The notes beneath the pieces were generated by a model that was given only the letters and a program-made list of their open reading frames with translations, ran no database searches and was not told the origin of the DNA. Both the position numbers and the translations under genes were made by a program. This document shows, piece after piece, positions 1 to 7,212 of a DNA stretch of 15,012 nt; position 1 is the first letter of the stretch, and each line of letters opens with the position of its first letter. Source of the DNA: Allobrachymonas sp. (GTDB taxonomy: Bacteria > Pseudomonadota > Gammaproteobacteria > Burkholderiales > Burkholderiaceae_C); NCBI GenBank assembly GCA_030538335.1, contig JAUNUE010000022.1, positions 1 through 15,012 of the forward strand, given 5' to 3'.

Positions 1-684
1 CACGCGGCGCCAGGCCATGTCGGTGATGTGCAGCAGGCCGTCGATGCCGCCCAGATCGACGAAGGCGCCGTATTCGGTGATGTTCTTGACCACGCCGTTG
101 ACGATGGCGCCTTCCTTGAGCGTTTCGAGCAGCTTGGCGCGCTCTTCGCCCATGCTTTCTTCCAGCACGGCGCGGCGGCTCAGCACCACGTTGTTGCGCT
201 TGCGGTCGAGCTTGATGACCTTGAACTCCATCGTTTTGTTTTCGTAGGGAGTCAGGTCTTTGGTGGGACGTGAATCAACCAGCGAGCCGGGCAGGAAGGC
301 GCGGATGCCGTTGACCAGCACGGTGAGGCCACCCTTGACTTTGCCAGCGGTGGTGCCGGTAACAAATTCGCCCGATTCAAGGGCTTTTTCCAGGCTCAGC
401 CAAGATGCCAGGCGCTTGGCGGTGTCGCGCGAAAGAATGGTTTCGCCAAAGCCGTTTTCGGCGCTGCTGATGGCTACCGACACAAAGTCGCCAGCTTCAA
501 CTTCGAGTTCGCCCTGGTCGTTCTTGAATTCTTCGATGGGTACATAAGCCTCGGATTTGAGGCCGGCGTTGACCACGACGTGGTTGTGTTCGACGCGCAC
601 CACTTCGGCGGTGATGACTTCGCCCGTGCGCATTTCGGCGCGTTTCAGGGACTCTTCAAACAGGGCGGCAAAAGATTCGGACAT
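1..684 (-). CDS. rpsA: 30S ribosomal protein S1, N-terminal 228 codons (truncated by window edge)
   Basis: S1 binds mRNA on the small ribosomal subunit and helps initiate translation of messages with weak Shine-Dalgarno sites. The visible protein starts MSESFAALFEESL. It covers OB-fold S1 repeat 1 (about residues 20-88), repeat 2 (about 105-171) and the start of repeat 3 (from about 191, with EYGAFVDLGGIDGLLHITD). The reading frame is open to base 1, so the gene continues to the left of the window and most of its usual 530-570 residues are missing. The ATG at 682-684 is well supported: AGGA (minus strand, 691-694) lies 6 bases before it. The gene is downstream of aroA-cmk on the same strand, the order usual in proteobacteria. 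Identification is secure. Confidence 0.97.
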   Translation of the reverse strand, partial: MSESFAALFEESLKRAEMRTGEVITAEVVRVEHNHVVVNAGLKSEAYVPIEEFKNDQGELEVEAGDFVSVAISSAENGFGETILSRDTAKRLASWLSLEKALESGEFVTGTTAGKVKGGLTVLVNGIRAFLPGSLVDSRPTKDLTPYENKTMEFKVIKLDRKRNNVVLSRRAVLEESMGEERAKLLETLKEGAIVNGVVKNITEYGAFVDLGGIDGLLHITDMAWRRV

Positions 685-892
685 GAAATTTCCTGTCTGC
701 TTCCGGGAACGGGGCAGCACCATTGCTGCGCTCTAGTCGGAAACAGGGGTTGGGTTGTGGCAGGTGCCACGGGTACTGCATTGCAAAAAATCCGCTGGCG
801 GCCCATATTCCCTGCCGCAACTGCATGCAGCAAGAGAAAGCCTCCAACGGTACGGGTGCTGGTTATGCGCAGGAAAAGAACCCGAAAGGAAT
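685..892 (-). promoter_or_regulatory. aroA-cmk to rpsA leader region, 208 bases without a gene
   Basis: This gap separates the cmk stop from the rpsA start. It holds the rpsA ribosome binding site (691-694). On the minus strand there is also a short GC stem (CCGC-CA-GCGG) followed by ATTTTTT, at roughly 785-800. That could be a weak attenuator or terminator, but the stem has only four base pairs. I find no convincing sigma-70 promoter. S1 is autoregulated through its leader in E. coli; whether that applies here cannot be read from the sequence. Confidence 0.35.
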
Positions 893-2962
893 TCAGCGCT
901 GCGGCGCAACCGGCTGTTTGTCTTGCCACCAGGCCAACACCTGTTGCACCGATGCGGGTACATCGAGCGTGGAGTTGTCGAGTAGCAAGGCGTCTGGCGC
1001 GGGCAGCAGGGGCGAAGCGGCGCGGTTGCGGTCGCGCGCATCGCGTGCCTGCAAATCGGCGCGCAGACTGTCAATATTAGCAGAAAAGCCTTGGCAAATC
1101 AATTGTTTATGGCGGCGTTGCGCACGTTCTTCGGCATCGGCCGTCAAAAACACCTTGAGCTGCGCATCCGGGAAGATCACGGTGCCCATGTCGCGCCCGT
1201 CAGCCACCAGCCCCGGCGCGCGGCGGAAGCTGTGCTGCAGCGCCAACAGGGCCTTGCGCACCTCGGGCAACACCGAGGCTTTGGAGGCGTCTACGCCTGC
1301 CTCTGCGGTGCGGATGTCGGACGTGACGTTGTCGTTTCCCAGCCACACCTGCTGGCCGCCCAGTTCATCGGTGGCAAAGCGCACCGGCAATGTCGCTGCC
1401 AGCACGGCAATAGCCGTTTCGTTGGCAGGATCAATCGCCAGCCCGGCACGGCGGGCCGCCAGCGCGGCAATGCGGTACAGCGCGCCCGAGTCCAGCCAGT
1501 GGTAGCCCAACTGCTGTGCCACAGTTGAGGCCAGCGTGCCCTTGCCCGAAGCCGAAGGGCCGTCGATGCACAGCACCGGAATGTCCAGGGTTTGCGCCTG
1601 CGTCAGGCCGAACAGGGTCGGGAAATACGTGGGAAAGGTCTTGTCCACGCACGCCGGGTCTTCAATGCGCACCGGCAGGCCCGCCGGGTTGAACGCCGCC
1701 AACGCAAAGCACATCGCCATGCGGTGGTCGTCGTAAGTTTGAATGCTTCCCTGTTTCCACGCTTGTTGATCGGCGGGCGGTGTAATGCGGATAAAGTCAG
1801 CGCCCGCTTCCACCGTCGCGCCCAGCTTGCGCAGTTCGGTGGCCATGGCAGCGATGCGGTCGGTTTCTTTCACGCGCCAACTGCCGATGTTGCGCAGTGT
1901 GGTCGTGCCCTCGGCGTACAGCGCCATCACGGCCAGCGTCATCGCGGCATCGGGGATGTGGTTGCAGTCCATATCCACGGCACGCAAAGGCCATGCGCCG
2001 CGTGCAATGGTGATGCTGTTGGCTGTGGCGGTGATCTCTGCGCCCATGCTGCGTGCCGCATCGATAAAGGCAATGTCGCCCTGGATCGAGTTGGTGCCCA
2101 ACCCTTGCACCACAACCTGCTGTTTTTGCGCCGGGTTGGCCGCGATGGCGCCCAGCGCAATGAAGTAGCTGGCCGAAGACGCATCGGCCTCCACATGCAA
2201 GCTGCCGGGGCTTTGGTAGCGGCTACCCGCAGACACGGTGAACTGCTGCCAACCCGTCTCGGCATCGCGCTGCACGGTCACGCCAAAACGCTGCATCATC
2301 GCCAGCGTAATGCCGATATAGGGTTTGGAGATCAGCTCGCCTTGCACTTCAACCGTCAGCGTGTGCCCCGCCAGCGGCGCAGCCAGCAACAACGCAGTAA
2401 GAAATTGACTTGATACATCGCCGCGCACCGAGATGCGCAGGTTGCCATCGGCACCCACGAGCGCGGGGCTGCGGGGATTGATCTGCAACGGCGGATAGCC
2501 TTCCTGCCCCGCATAGCCAATCTGTGCGCCCAACTGGCGCAGGCCATCGACCAGATCGCCAATTGGCCGCTCGTGCATGCGCGGTATGCCGCTCAACACA
2601 AAATGCCCGTCCAGCAGCGCCAGCGCCGCCGTCAGCGGGCGCATGGCCGTGCCGGCATTTCCCAAAAACAGCTTCACCGGCGCCTGCGCCTGTTTGCAGG
2701 CCTCGGGCAAGTGCCCTGCCGTGCCGTCGATCTGCACCGTGTTGCCATCGCGTTCCACCTTGCAGCCGATCTGCGGCAAGGCAGCCAGCATCACCCGCGT
2801 GTCATCCGAATCCAGCACATCGTGCAGCGTGGTGCGCCCCTCGCACAAGGCCGCCAACAACAGCACGCGGTTGCTGATGCTTTTGGAGCCCGGCAACACC
2901 ACCGTGCCGCTGGCCGATTGCAAGGGTGGAATGTCGAGATAGGCAGGGCGGTTGGGGTTCAT
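893..2962 (-). CDS. aroA-cmk: Bifunctional EPSP synthase (AroA) / cytidylate kinase (Cmk) fusion
   Basis: This 689-residue protein joins two enzymes. Residues 1 to about 453 are 3-phosphoshikimate 1-carboxyvinyltransferase, the sixth step of the shikimate pathway. Seen there are LPGSKSISNR (23-32), GNAGTAMRPL (101-110), RVKETDR (363-369), DDHRMA (411-416) and DPACVDKTFP (435-444), with the expected catalytic acid and lysine residues. After a linker of about eight residues, residues 462-689 are CMP/dCMP kinase. It has a P-loop GPSASGKGT (468-476), DSGALYR (491-497), GRDMGTVIFPDA (589-600) and an Arg-rich lid near 640-648. Both halves are full length for their families, so both activities are expected in the cytosol. 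There is no strong Shine-Dalgarno before the ATG. The fusion is known in Comamonadaceae and is unlikely to be an assembly error. Confidence 0.95.
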   Translation of the reverse strand: MNPNRPAYLDIPPLQSASGTVVLPGSKSISNRVLLLAALCEGRTTLHDVLDSDDTRVMLAALPQIGCKVERDGNTVQIDGTAGHLPEACKQAQAPVKLFLGNAGTAMRPLTAALALLDGHFVLSGIPRMHERPIGDLVDGLRQLGAQIGYAGQEGYPPLQINPRSPALVGADGNLRISVRGDVSSQFLTALLLAAPLAGHTLTVEVQGELISKPYIGITLAMMQRFGVTVQRDAETGWQQFTVSAGSRYQSPGSLHVEADASSASYFIALGAIAANPAQKQQVVVQGLGTNSIQGDIAFIDAARSMGAEITATANSITIARGAWPLRAVDMDCNHIPDAAMTLAVMALYAEGTTTLRNIGSWRVKETDRIAAMATELRKLGATVEAGADFIRITPPADQQAWKQGSIQTYDDHRMAMCFALAAFNPAGLPVRIEDPACVDKTFPTYFPTLFGLTQAQTLDIPVLCIDGPSASGKGTLASTVAQQLGYHWLDSGALYRIAALAARRAGLAIDPANETAIAVLAATLPVRFATDELGGQQVWLGNDNVTSDIRTAEAGVDASKASVLPEVRKALLALQHSFRRAPGLVADGRDMGTVIFPDAQLKVFLTADAEERAQRRHKQLICQGFSANIDSLRADLQARDARDRNRAASPLLPAPDALLLDNSTLDVPASVQQVLAWWQDKQPVAPQR

Positions 2963-2998
2963 GGCAGGCAGCAGATATGAAATTGCATGCCCGTACCT

Positions 2999-3010
2999 GC
3001 AAACGTTTGC
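2999..3010. promoter_or_regulatory. 12-bp perfect palindrome resembling a LacI/PurR-family operator
   Basis: GCAAACGTTTGC is a perfect palindrome in the 93-base gap between the ABC transporter and aroA-cmk. It lies 36 bases upstream of the aroA ATG and matches the core of the gammaproteobacterial PurR box (GCAAACGTTTGC). LacI-family regulators in general bind sites with this central CG dyad. On the minus strand its right arm contains TTTGCA, followed 17 bases later by TCATAT, a poor but possible promoter that the site would cover. A function as an operator is inference. Confidence 0.45.
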
Positions 3011-3055
3011 GGGTGGGGCGTGTTGATTCTATCGGGCTGTTTCTACCACGCTGTT

Positions 3056-4948
3056 TCATCCATCCAGGCCGAGAAACCCCCCGCTCTGGTGCGCCCACAG
3101 CCGGGCGTACAGGCCGCCTTTTGCTACCAGCTCGGCGTGGGTGCCTTCTTCCACAATGCGGCCCTGGTCGAGCACCACCAGGCGGTCCATCGCTGCGATG
3201 GTTGAGAGCCGGTGCGCGATGGCGATCACGGTTTTGCCTTGCATGAGCTGGTACAGGCTTTCCTGAATGGCGGTTTCGACTTCGCTGTCGAGCGCGCTGG
3301 TGGCTTCGTCCAGCAGCAGGATCGGCGCGTTCTTGAGCATGACGCGCGCAATGGCAATGCGCTGGCGCTGGCCGCCTGAAAGCTTCACGCCGCGCTCGCC
3401 CACCTGCGCGTCGTAGCCCGTGTGGCCTTTGCTGTCAACCAGCGTCTGGATGAAATCGTGCGCCTGCGCTTGGCGTGCGGCCTGCACCATGTCTTCTTCC
3501 GTTGCTTCGGGGCGGCCGTAGAGAAGGTTTTCGCGGATGGTCCGGTGCAGCAGTGCGGTGTCTTGCGTGACCATGCCGATGGCGCGGCGCAGGCTGTCTT
3601 GTGTGACCTGGCGGATGTCCTGCCCGTCAATGCGGATGCTGCCCGTTTGCAGGTCGTAAAAGCGCAGCAGCAGGTTGACCAGCGTGGATTTGCCCGCGCC
3701 CGAAGGTCCCACCAGGCCGAGTTTTTCGCCGGGTTGCAGGCGCAGGTTCAGGTCGTGGATGACCTGGTTTTTGGGCGCATCTGTTGCTTGATCGGGTGAA
3801 GTTGCAGCGCGGGTGCGGGGTGTGTCGTAGGCGAAGTTGATGTCTTCAAACACCACCTCGCCGCGCGTTACTTCGAGCGGCTGCGCGTTGGGCGCATCAA
3901 CCACCTTGTTGGGGCGGCTGAGCATGTTCAGTCCGTCGCGCACGGTACCGATGTGCTCGAACAGCATGGTGCTTTCCCACATGATCCAGTGCGCCATGCC
4001 GTTGAGCCGCAGCGTCATGGCGCTGGCTGCAGCCACGGCGCCAGCGGTGATCTGCCCGCGGCTCCACAGCCAGATCGCCAGCGCGGTGGTGCAACCGATC
4101 AACGCAATCGTCAGCACGTTGTTGCTGGTGTTGATGCCCGTGACCAGCCGCATCTGCCCGTGCACGGTTTGCAAAAATTCCTGCATTGCCTCTTTGGCGT
4201 AACGCGCTTCGCGCCCCGCGTGCGAAAACAGCTTGACCGTGTTGATGTTGGCATAGGCGTCGGTAATGCGCCCGGTCATCAGCGAGCGTGCATCGGCCTG
4301 CTGTTGCGAAACATGCGCCAGTTTCGGCACGAAGAACGACAGCACGCCCACATACAGCAGCAGCCACACGCCAAACGGCAGCAGCATGAGCGGGTGGAAC
4401 TGCCCCACCACCGTGACCAGCGTGGCGAAGTACACAAACACAAACACCATCACCTCGCCGAGGATGTTGCACATGTCGCGCACGGCCAGCGCTGTTTGCA
4501 TGACCTTGGTTGCTACGCGGCCCGAAAACTCGTCCTGGTAAAAGCCCATGCTCTGGCGCAGCATGAGGTGGTGGTACACCCAGCGCAACCGCATCGGCAC
4601 ATTGCCCGCCAGCATCTGGTGCTGGATGACGGTGTGTAAAAAACTCAGTAGCGGAATGCAGGCCGTGGCAATGGCCAGCCAGGCGAGCGTGCGCCCCTCG
4701 CGCTGGAACAATTCGGCAGGCGGCACACTTGCCAGCCAGTCGACAATGCGGCCCAGAAAGCCGAACAGCAAGGCCTCCAGCACGGCCACCACAGCCGTAA
4801 GCGACACCAGTGCAGCAAAACGCCACCCCAGGCCGTAGAGCGAATAGCGCACAAACGCCCAGAACGTGGGCGGTGGAATCTGGGCCTGAGGGTGTTCCCC
4901 ACTGAGGTCGGGGAAGGGGTTGATGAGTTTTTCAAAAAAGCGCAGCAT
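3056..4948 (-). CDS. ABC exporter half-transporter (fused membrane domain and ATPase, MsbA/MdlB-like)
   Basis: This 630-residue protein has the exporter layout of a membrane domain followed by an ATPase. Hydrophobic segments lie at roughly 41-70, 85-108, 160-205 and 275-320, consistent with six membrane helices. The nucleotide-binding domain follows from about 365. It has Walker A GPSGAGKST (414-422), a Q-loop Gln462, signature LSGGQ (523-527), Walker B ILLLDE (543-548) and switch His579. All catalytic residues are intact, so an ATP-driven homodimeric exporter in the inner membrane is expected. Its substrate (drug, lipid or peptide) cannot be told. About 18 extra residues rich in Ala, Thr and Asp (377-394) lie between the A-loop region and the first NBD strands. 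The gene is 93 bases upstream of aroA-cmk and may be cotranscribed with it, although no metabolic link is evident. Confidence 0.93.
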   Translation of the reverse strand: MLRFFEKLINPFPDLSGEHPQAQIPPPTFWAFVRYSLYGLGWRFAALVSLTAVVAVLEALLFGFLGRIVDWLASVPPAELFQREGRTLAWLAIATACIPLLSFLHTVIQHQMLAGNVPMRLRWVYHHLMLRQSMGFYQDEFSGRVATKVMQTALAVRDMCNILGEVMVFVFVYFATLVTVVGQFHPLMLLPFGVWLLLYVGVLSFFVPKLAHVSQQQADARSLMTGRITDAYANINTVKLFSHAGREARYAKEAMQEFLQTVHGQMRLVTGINTSNNVLTIALIGCTTALAIWLWSRGQITAGAVAAASAMTLRLNGMAHWIMWESTMLFEHIGTVRDGLNMLSRPNKVVDAPNAQPLEVTRGEVVFEDINFAYDTPRTRAATSPDQATDAPKNQVIHDLNLRLQPGEKLGLVGPSGAGKSTLVNLLLRFYDLQTGSIRIDGQDIRQVTQDSLRRAIGMVTQDTALLHRTIRENLLYGRPEATEEDMVQAARQAQAHDFIQTLVDSKGHTGYDAQVGERGVKLSGGQRQRIAIARVMLKNAPILLLDEATSALDSEVETAIQESLYQLMQGKTVIAIAHRLSTIAAMDRLVVLDQGRIVEEGTHAELVAKGGLYARLWAHQSGGFLGLDG

Positions 4949-4956
4949 GCGGCGGC

Positions 4957-4985
4957 ATTATGGGGTAAACCCGGAGTTTTGTGGA
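4957..4985 (-). promoter_or_regulatory. Possible sigma-70 promoter for the ABC transporter, close to its start codon
   Basis: On the minus strand, TCCACA (4980-4985, four of six matches to TTGACA) and CATAAT (4957-4962, five of six matches to TATAAT) are separated by 17 bases. The -10 box ends only 8 bases before the ATG at 4948, so the transcript would have little or no leader. No Shine-Dalgarno is visible before that ATG, which fits. This is a weak prediction from pattern alone. Confidence 0.3.
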
Positions 4986-5014
4986 TGGATGGGTGGCACA
5001 TACCGTCTGCGCAG

Positions 5015-5050
5015 CCCACAAGGCCAGTCTTTGCAGACTGGCCTTGTGGG
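5015..5050 (-). terminator. Perfect 16-bp hairpin just after the pirin gene, probable terminator without a U-tract
   Basis: CCCACAAGGCCAGTCT and AGACTGGCCTTGTGGG form an uninterrupted 16-bp stem around a TTGC loop. The hairpin begins 14 bases downstream of the pirin stop and lies upstream of the ABC transporter promoter region. This suits a transcript end or a 3' stabilising structure for the pirin message. There is no run of T after the stem on either strand, so intrinsic termination would be atypical. Confidence 0.6.
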
Positions 5051-5064
5051 ACCGCAGAGGCTGC

Positions 5065-5952
5065 TTATGCCAGAGCTTCTTCCTTGCTGGGCATTTGTCC
5101 GAACTTGCCTGCAGCATAGTCGTCAAAAGCCTGCTTGATTTCGGCCTGGTTGTTCATCACGAGTGGGCCATAGCCAAAAATCGGCTCGTTGATGGGCTCG
5201 CCTGTCAGCAACAGCAGGCGGGCATCGTCTTTGGCCTCGATGCGCACGTCGCTGCCTTCGCGGCTGAGTGTGATCAGGCGGGCTTCGGTCGCGGCATCAG
5301 AACCGTTGACATGGATGGCGCCCGTTTGCGCCAGGATCATGGTTGTCCAGCCCTCGGGCTGGGGCAAGGAAACGGTCTTGCCACCTTTGACCTGCACATC
5401 CCATACCTGCATGGGCGTAAAGGTGTGGGCCGGGCCGCGCTGGCCGCCGTATTCGCCCGCGATGACGCGCACCGTACCGGCATCGTCAGGCAGCGCCACC
5501 GCAGGGATGCTGGCGTTGGCAATGCCTTGATAAGCAGGCGCGGTCATCTTGTCTTTGGCAGGCAAATTCACCCACAGTTGCACCATGTGAAAAAGCCCGC
5601 CAGAACGGCTGTAGGCCTCGGAATGAAATTCTTCGTGCAGGATGCCGCCGCCAGCCGTCATCCATTGCACGTCGCCGGGGCCGATCACGCCGCCTGCGCC
5701 CGTGGAGTCGCGGTGCTCCACCTCGCCGTCGTACACGATGGTAACGGTTTCAAAACCCCGGTGCGGGTGCGCGCTTACGCCGCGACGGTAGCCGCTGTTG
5801 GGTTCAAACTCGAAGGGTGCCGCATAGTCGAGCAACAAAAAGGGGCTGCGGTTTTCGGGGAAACGTTCATAGCTGAATACACCATGCACGGGAAACCCGT
5901 CGCCGACCCAATGGCGACCCGGTGGTAAATAGACATGAAGGACTTTTTTCAC
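5065..5952 (-). CDS. Pirin-family bicupin protein
   Basis: This 295-residue protein belongs to the pirin family, iron-binding bicupins that include quercetinase-like dioxygenases and redox-linked regulators. In the N-terminal cupin, HPHRGFE (metal ligands His62 and His64) and HEEF (His106 and Glu108) match the four iron-ligand positions of human pirin. Family hallmarks HRDSTGAGGVIGPGDVQWMTAG also show. The C-terminal half holds the second, metal-free cupin. I chose the GTG at 5950-5952 because GGGAG lies 7 bases before it and homology begins directly after it. The frame stays open to an ATG at 6010-6012, but those 20 extra residues are not family-like. The gene follows the ynbB-type gene on the same strand. 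Cytosolic; the true substrate is unknown. Confidence 0.92.
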   Translation of the reverse strand: MKKVLHVYLPPGRHWVGDGFPVHGVFSYERFPENRSPFLLLDYAAPFEFEPNSGYRRGVSAHPHRGFETVTIVYDGEVEHRDSTGAGGVIGPGDVQWMTAGGGILHEEFHSEAYSRSGGLFHMVQLWVNLPAKDKMTAPAYQGIANASIPAVALPDDAGTVRVIAGEYGGQRGPAHTFTPMQVWDVQVKGGKTVSLPQPEGWTTMILAQTGAIHVNGSDAATEARLITLSREGSDVRIEAKDDARLLLLTGEPINEPIFGYGPLVMNNQAEIKQAFDDYAAGKFGQMPSKEEALA

Positions 5953-5959
5953 TGCGCAA

Positions 5960-5964
5960 CTCCC
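5960..5964 (-). promoter_or_regulatory. Ribosome binding site that decides the GTG start of the pirin gene
   Basis: GGGAG on the minus strand, 7 bases before the GTG at 5950-5952. The upstream ATG at 6010-6012 has no comparable site. Confidence 0.7.
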
Positions 5965-6063
5965 GCAAACGTTGAACGCACTTGGCGTTGATGACATCAT
6001 GTGTGGGTACAAACCGCAATTGCAAGAACGCCATCAACCCGCCCTCGGCCCCCGCCAGACAAG

Positions 6064-7059
6064 TCAGGCGCCCCAGAAATACCGCGTAATGTGAAAAAAT
6101 ACCGGTGCAGCAAAGATGATCGAATCGGTGCGGTCGAGCATGCCGCCATGGCCCGCGATGAGCGTGCCCCAATCCTTGATGCCGCGGTCACGCTTGATGG
6201 CCGACATGACGAGGCCACCGAAAAACCCCATCAGGCACATCACCAGCGAGATCAGCGCGGCTTGCCACGGTGCAAACGGTGTGATCCAGTACAGCGCCGC
6301 GCCCAGTGCCGTGGCGCTGGCGATGCCGCCGATCAGCCCCTCCCAGGTTTTGGAAGGCGAAAGTACGGGTGCCACCTTGTGTTTGCCAAAGAGCTTGCCC
6401 CAGATGTATTGCAGCACATCGCTTCCTTGCACCACAATCACCAGATAGGCAATCAGCAGGAACAGGCGTTGCGGCTCGTAGTGGGGAATGTTGAGCGTGA
6501 GCAGCGCGGGCACGTGGCTTAAGCAATAGATGCAGACCATCAGCCCCCACTGGATGGTGGCGCTGCGTGCGAGAAAGTGGCTGGTGTCGCTCTTCCATGT
6601 AGAGAGAATGGGCAGCATCAAGAAACCATACACCGGCAGCAAGATGGAATACAGCCCGTACCAGTTGATCCAGATCAGGTAATACTGCAAGGGCAACGCC
6701 ACCGCATAGGCAAACGCGATGCTGTAGCGGTCGGCCTCGTGCCGCTCGGCAATGCGCAGGTATTCGCGCAGCGCAAAGGCCGATATGGCAATAAACAGCA
6801 CGATCACGCCGTTGCGCCCCAGCAGAAGCGACAGGCCAATCACCCCGATCATCACCCACCAGGCGTTGATGCGCGCCACCAGATTGTCGAGCACGCCATG
6901 CGGCTGCATTTTGGCCACACGCCAGCGCAGCAGCCAGGCAATGCTGCTGGCCAACACCAGCACGGCGCCAATGCCGCCGAACAGCAGCTTGACCGTATCG
7001 CCATAAGGCAGTGGCGGTACAGCAGGGACAAAAATGGGATGGATTTGTGAGTAGGTCAT
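6064..7059 (-). CDS. ynbB: Phosphatidate cytidylyltransferase family protein, YnbB type
   Basis: CdsA-family enzymes make CDP-diacylglycerol from phosphatidate and CTP in the inner membrane. This 331-residue protein is mostly hydrophobic, with about eight predicted membrane helices. It carries the C-terminal CdsA signature at 286-311: SAIKRDRGIKD, then HGGMLDRTD, with the conserved Lys, Arg and Asp residues. An Ala (301) replaces the usual Pro/Gly in that motif. SPSKTWEGLIGG (234-245) is also typical. The gene fits E. coli YnbB better than the housekeeping CdsA of the dxr-bamA cluster. I start at the ATG 7057-7059, because residues encoded further upstream (to 7197) are charged and not family-like; no clear Shine-Dalgarno is visible. 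Relatives usually sit beside YnbC/YnbD-type genes, which here lie about 5.7 kb away at 12810-14971. Confidence 0.9.
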   Translation of the reverse strand: MTYSQIHPIFVPAVPPLPYGDTVKLLFGGIGAVLVLASSIAWLLRWRVAKMQPHGVLDNLVARINAWWVMIGVIGLSLLLGRNGVIVLFIAISAFALREYLRIAERHEADRYSIAFAYAVALPLQYYLIWINWYGLYSILLPVYGFLMLPILSTWKSDTSHFLARSATIQWGLMVCIYCLSHVPALLTLNIPHYEPQRLFLLIAYLVIVVQGSDVLQYIWGKLFGKHKVAPVLSPSKTWEGLIGGIASATALGAALYWITPFAPWQAALISLVMCLMGFFGGLVMSAIKRDRGIKDWGTLIAGHGGMLDRTDSIIFAAPVFFHITRYFWGA

Positions 7060-7212
7060 GTGGGTGGTGTGTACAGGCGTGTTTGCAAGGTGTATGCGAA
7101 GCGCCCGTTTGTGTCGATGGTTTGCAGGGGTGATTGTTGCAGGGCTCGCCATTCGTCGGCACTTACGCCGGTTGCAGTGCGCGCTAACGAAGCCCATGCT
7201 GAAACAGATTTA
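7060..7212 (-). other. Gap between the lipoprotein and ynbB-type genes
   Basis: These 153 bases between two same-strand genes hold no ORF I trust and no clear promoter or hairpin terminator. Confidence 0.3.

Noticed and set aside
1592..2413. Plus-strand ORF of 273 codons inside aroA-cmk
   Set aside because: It is antisense to well-motifed AroA and its translation is rich in His, Arg and Gln, as expected of a shadow frame.
3953..4639. Plus-strand ORF of 228 codons inside the ABC transporter
   Set aside because: Antisense to the conserved membrane domain; no motif and a His/Gln-rich shadow composition.
4982..4997. GGATGGATGGG tandem pattern as a repeat
   Set aside because: Too short and imperfect to call a tandem repeat.
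5953..6012. Longer pirin start at the upstream ATG
   Set aside because: The GTG at 5950-5952 has GGGAG 7 bases upstream and the family homology begins there.
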